The translations under genes were made by a program, and so were the position numbers. Shown in pieces: positions 5,525 through 6,747 of a stretch of DNA of 6,747 nucleotides; position 1 is the stretch's first letter, and each line of letters opens with the position of its first letter. The notes beneath the pieces are model-generated. The model saw only the letters and a list, made by a program, of their open reading frames with translations, did no database searches and had not been told where the DNA came from. Source of the DNA: Patescibacteria group bacterium. GTDB taxonomy: Bacteria; Patescibacteriota; Microgenomatia; UBA1406; GWC2-37-13. The stretch lies in NCBI GenBank assembly GCA_943356515.1, contig CALRFM010000059.1, positions 1 to 6,747 of the forward strand, read 5' to 3'.

Positions 5525-6747
5525 TTACATCAGTTTCTTATCTAAATTCACAACTTTTTCTAAAAGAATGCTATATTCACCATCTCGTTCAGATACTTTG
5601 CCTTTAAATAGGATTACGGTATTGGGAATCAAATCAGGCTTATTGGCTTCATATGTTTTGGGAAATACAATCACTTCGACCGATCCTGAGTTGTCATTCA
5701 CCCGTATAAAAGCCATATCATCATTATTCTTTTTTGTTTTTACCACTTTAAGTTGCGTTAGATTTCCAGCAAATATATAGGTTTTATTTACATCTGCCTC
5801 TCCTATTTCTGCGATATATTTTGTTATTTTGGCAGATATGATTTCTTGATGGCGGTCCATAGGGTTATGTGACAATAAAAATCCAATAACTTCTTTTTCA
5901 AATTCTGCAAGTTTATCTTCAGATAGCTCTGGTATTTCAGTGTAATTATCTGATTTATAAGCTGCGGCATCTTGATCGCCAAAGAGTCCAAATTGACCAT
6001 TGGTCATTTGTTCTTTATGGGAAGCTATTTCTTTTACACATTGTGGGTAATACGAAAGGAGTGTTGCTCTATTTGTGAATATATCAAGCGCGCCAGCTTT
6101 TATAAGACTCTCAATAGTTTTTTTGTTGGCTTTACGAAGATCTACTCGAAACAACATATCTCGGAAACTAGTAAACGCACCACCATTGTTTCGAGCTTCA
6201 ATAAGTGAATCGATTGCAGCAGATCCAACATTTTTTATGGCAGATAATCCAAATCGTATCGACCGACCTTCAATTGAAAAGTTGTAAAACGATTTATTGA
6301 TATCGGGAATAAGTACTTCGATCTTGAGTCGTTTACTCTCTTCTAAAGCTTGAGCCATTTTAAGCTCTCGCATAGGTCCAGCGGTGCTATGAAGTTCAGC
6401 AGTCATAAGAGCAGTCATGTATTCAACGGGGTGATTTGCTTTCATATATGCAGTCCAGTAAGCTATAAAAGCGTATGACACTGAATGAGGCTTATTAAAT
6501 CCGTATGCAGAAAATGTCTCTATCTTAGCAAACAGATCGAGGGCAAATTTCTTGGTATAGCCTTTTTTGATAGCACCAATAAGGAATTTTTCTTTCCCCT
6601 CTTTCATCATTTTCTTCTTTTTCTTGCCCATGGCCATACGCAGGAAATCTGCTTCAACCATGGTAAATCCTGCAATCTTATTGGCAATTTCCATGCACTG
6701 CTCTTGATACACGATAACTCCGTATGATTCTTCCAAGATAGGTTCTA
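5525..6747 (-). CDS. dnaE: DNA polymerase III alpha subunit, C-terminal part (5' end off window)
   Basis: This is the replicative DNA polymerase catalytic subunit. Only the last 406 residues are in view; the PHP domain and catalytic aspartates lie beyond the right edge. The frame enters as EPILEESYGVIVYQEQCMEIA (the DnaE EPIL.eTyGv.vYQEQ motif), so the TTG at 6736 is an internal Leu, not a start. Counting from that Leu: fingers region MGKKKKKMMKEG (36-47), FNKPHSVSYAFIAYWTAYMK (80-99), a helix-hairpin-helix segment around FGLSAIKNVGSAAI (162-175), a likely beta-clamp-binding motif QFGLF (248-252, bases 5995-5981), and an OB fold from about 319 (TYIFAGNLTQL) to 395 (GEYSILLEKV). The protein ends eight residues after the OB fold (NLDKKLM), with no extra C-terminal domain like the tau-binding one of E. 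coli. The stop is TAA, with no terminator before the atp genes. Confidence 0.96.
   Translation of the reverse strand, partial: EPILEESYGVIVYQEQCMEIANKIAGFTMVEADFLRMAMGKKKKKMMKEGKEKFLIGAIKKGYTKKFALDLFAKIETFSAYGFNKPHSVSYAFIAYWTAYMKANHPVEYMTALMTAELHSTAGPMRELKMAQALEESKRLKIEVLIPDINKSFYNFSIEGRSIRFGLSAIKNVGSAAIDSLIEARNNGGAFTSFRDMLFRVDLRKANKKTIESLIKAGALDIFTNRATLLSYYPQCVKEIASHKEQMTNGQFGLFGDQDAAAYKSDNYTEIPELSEDKLAEFEKEVIGFLLSHNPMDRHQEIISAKITKYIAEIGEADVNKTYIFAGNLTQLKVVKTKKNNDDMAFIRVNDNSGSVEVIVFPKTYEANKPDLIPNTVILFKGKVSERDGEYSILLEKVVNLDKKLM

Noticed and set aside
5388..5780. 130-codon plus-strand reading frame crossing the dnaE-atpZ junction
   Set aside because: It is antisense to two well-supported genes, its translation has no recognisable domain, and it looks like a shadow of their codon use.
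6734..6736. TTG as the start of a separate gene at the right edge
   Set aside because: The frame continues upstream as EPI, part of the conserved DnaE EPIL...YGVIVYQEQ motif, so this is an internal Leu of a gene cut by the window.

Overview
The whole window is one co-directional block on the minus strand. It holds the 3' end of a DNA polymerase III alpha subunit gene (dnaE) followed by a nearly complete F-type ATP synthase operon. Read in the direction of transcription (right to left), the order is dnaE (partial) - atpZ-like - atpB (a) - atpE (c) - atpF (b) - atpH (delta) - atpA (alpha) - atpG (gamma) - atpD (beta, cut by the left edge). This is the classical bacterial order, and atpC (epsilon) would be expected just beyond the left edge. 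There is no RNA gene, mobile element or CRISPR array, and no gene-free stretch longer than about 45 bases.

The organism looks like a bacterium with a small, AT-rich, tightly packed genome. Genes overlap by 4, 14 and 17 bases or are separated by 15 to 42 bases. The protein sequences (for example the c subunit with a GPGLGVG first helix and an AES second helix, and the a subunit with FRGGTADLNTTLALAL) have the flavour of Candidate Phyla Radiation (Patescibacteria/Parcubacteria-like) lineages. That is an impression from sequence character, not a search result. TGA is used as a stop (atpH, atpA) and no in-frame TGA is needed, so the recoded TGA=Gly code of Gracilibacteria/Absconditabacteria is not in use.

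The F-type genes together encode a rotary ATP synthase. Subunits a and the c-ring form the ion path, b and delta the peripheral stalk, alpha and beta the catalytic hexamer, and gamma the rotor shaft. The essential residues are present: Arg203 and Glu212 in a, Glu59 in c, Walker motifs and arginine finger in alpha, and P-loop and catalytic Glu in beta. The enzyme therefore appears functional.

I see no wholly new system here; this is a conserved housekeeping locus. The points worth a second look are variations on it. The delta subunit has lost its whole N-terminal (alpha-binding) domain. A near-consensus sigma70-type promoter has a -10 box that overlaps the apparent atpZ start codon. The a subunit carries an acidic, histidine-containing loop encoded by GAA-rich DNA. 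The alpha P-loop has Gly in place of the usual Gln. Most genes lack a Shine-Dalgarno sequence. The DnaE protein ends right after its OB fold.
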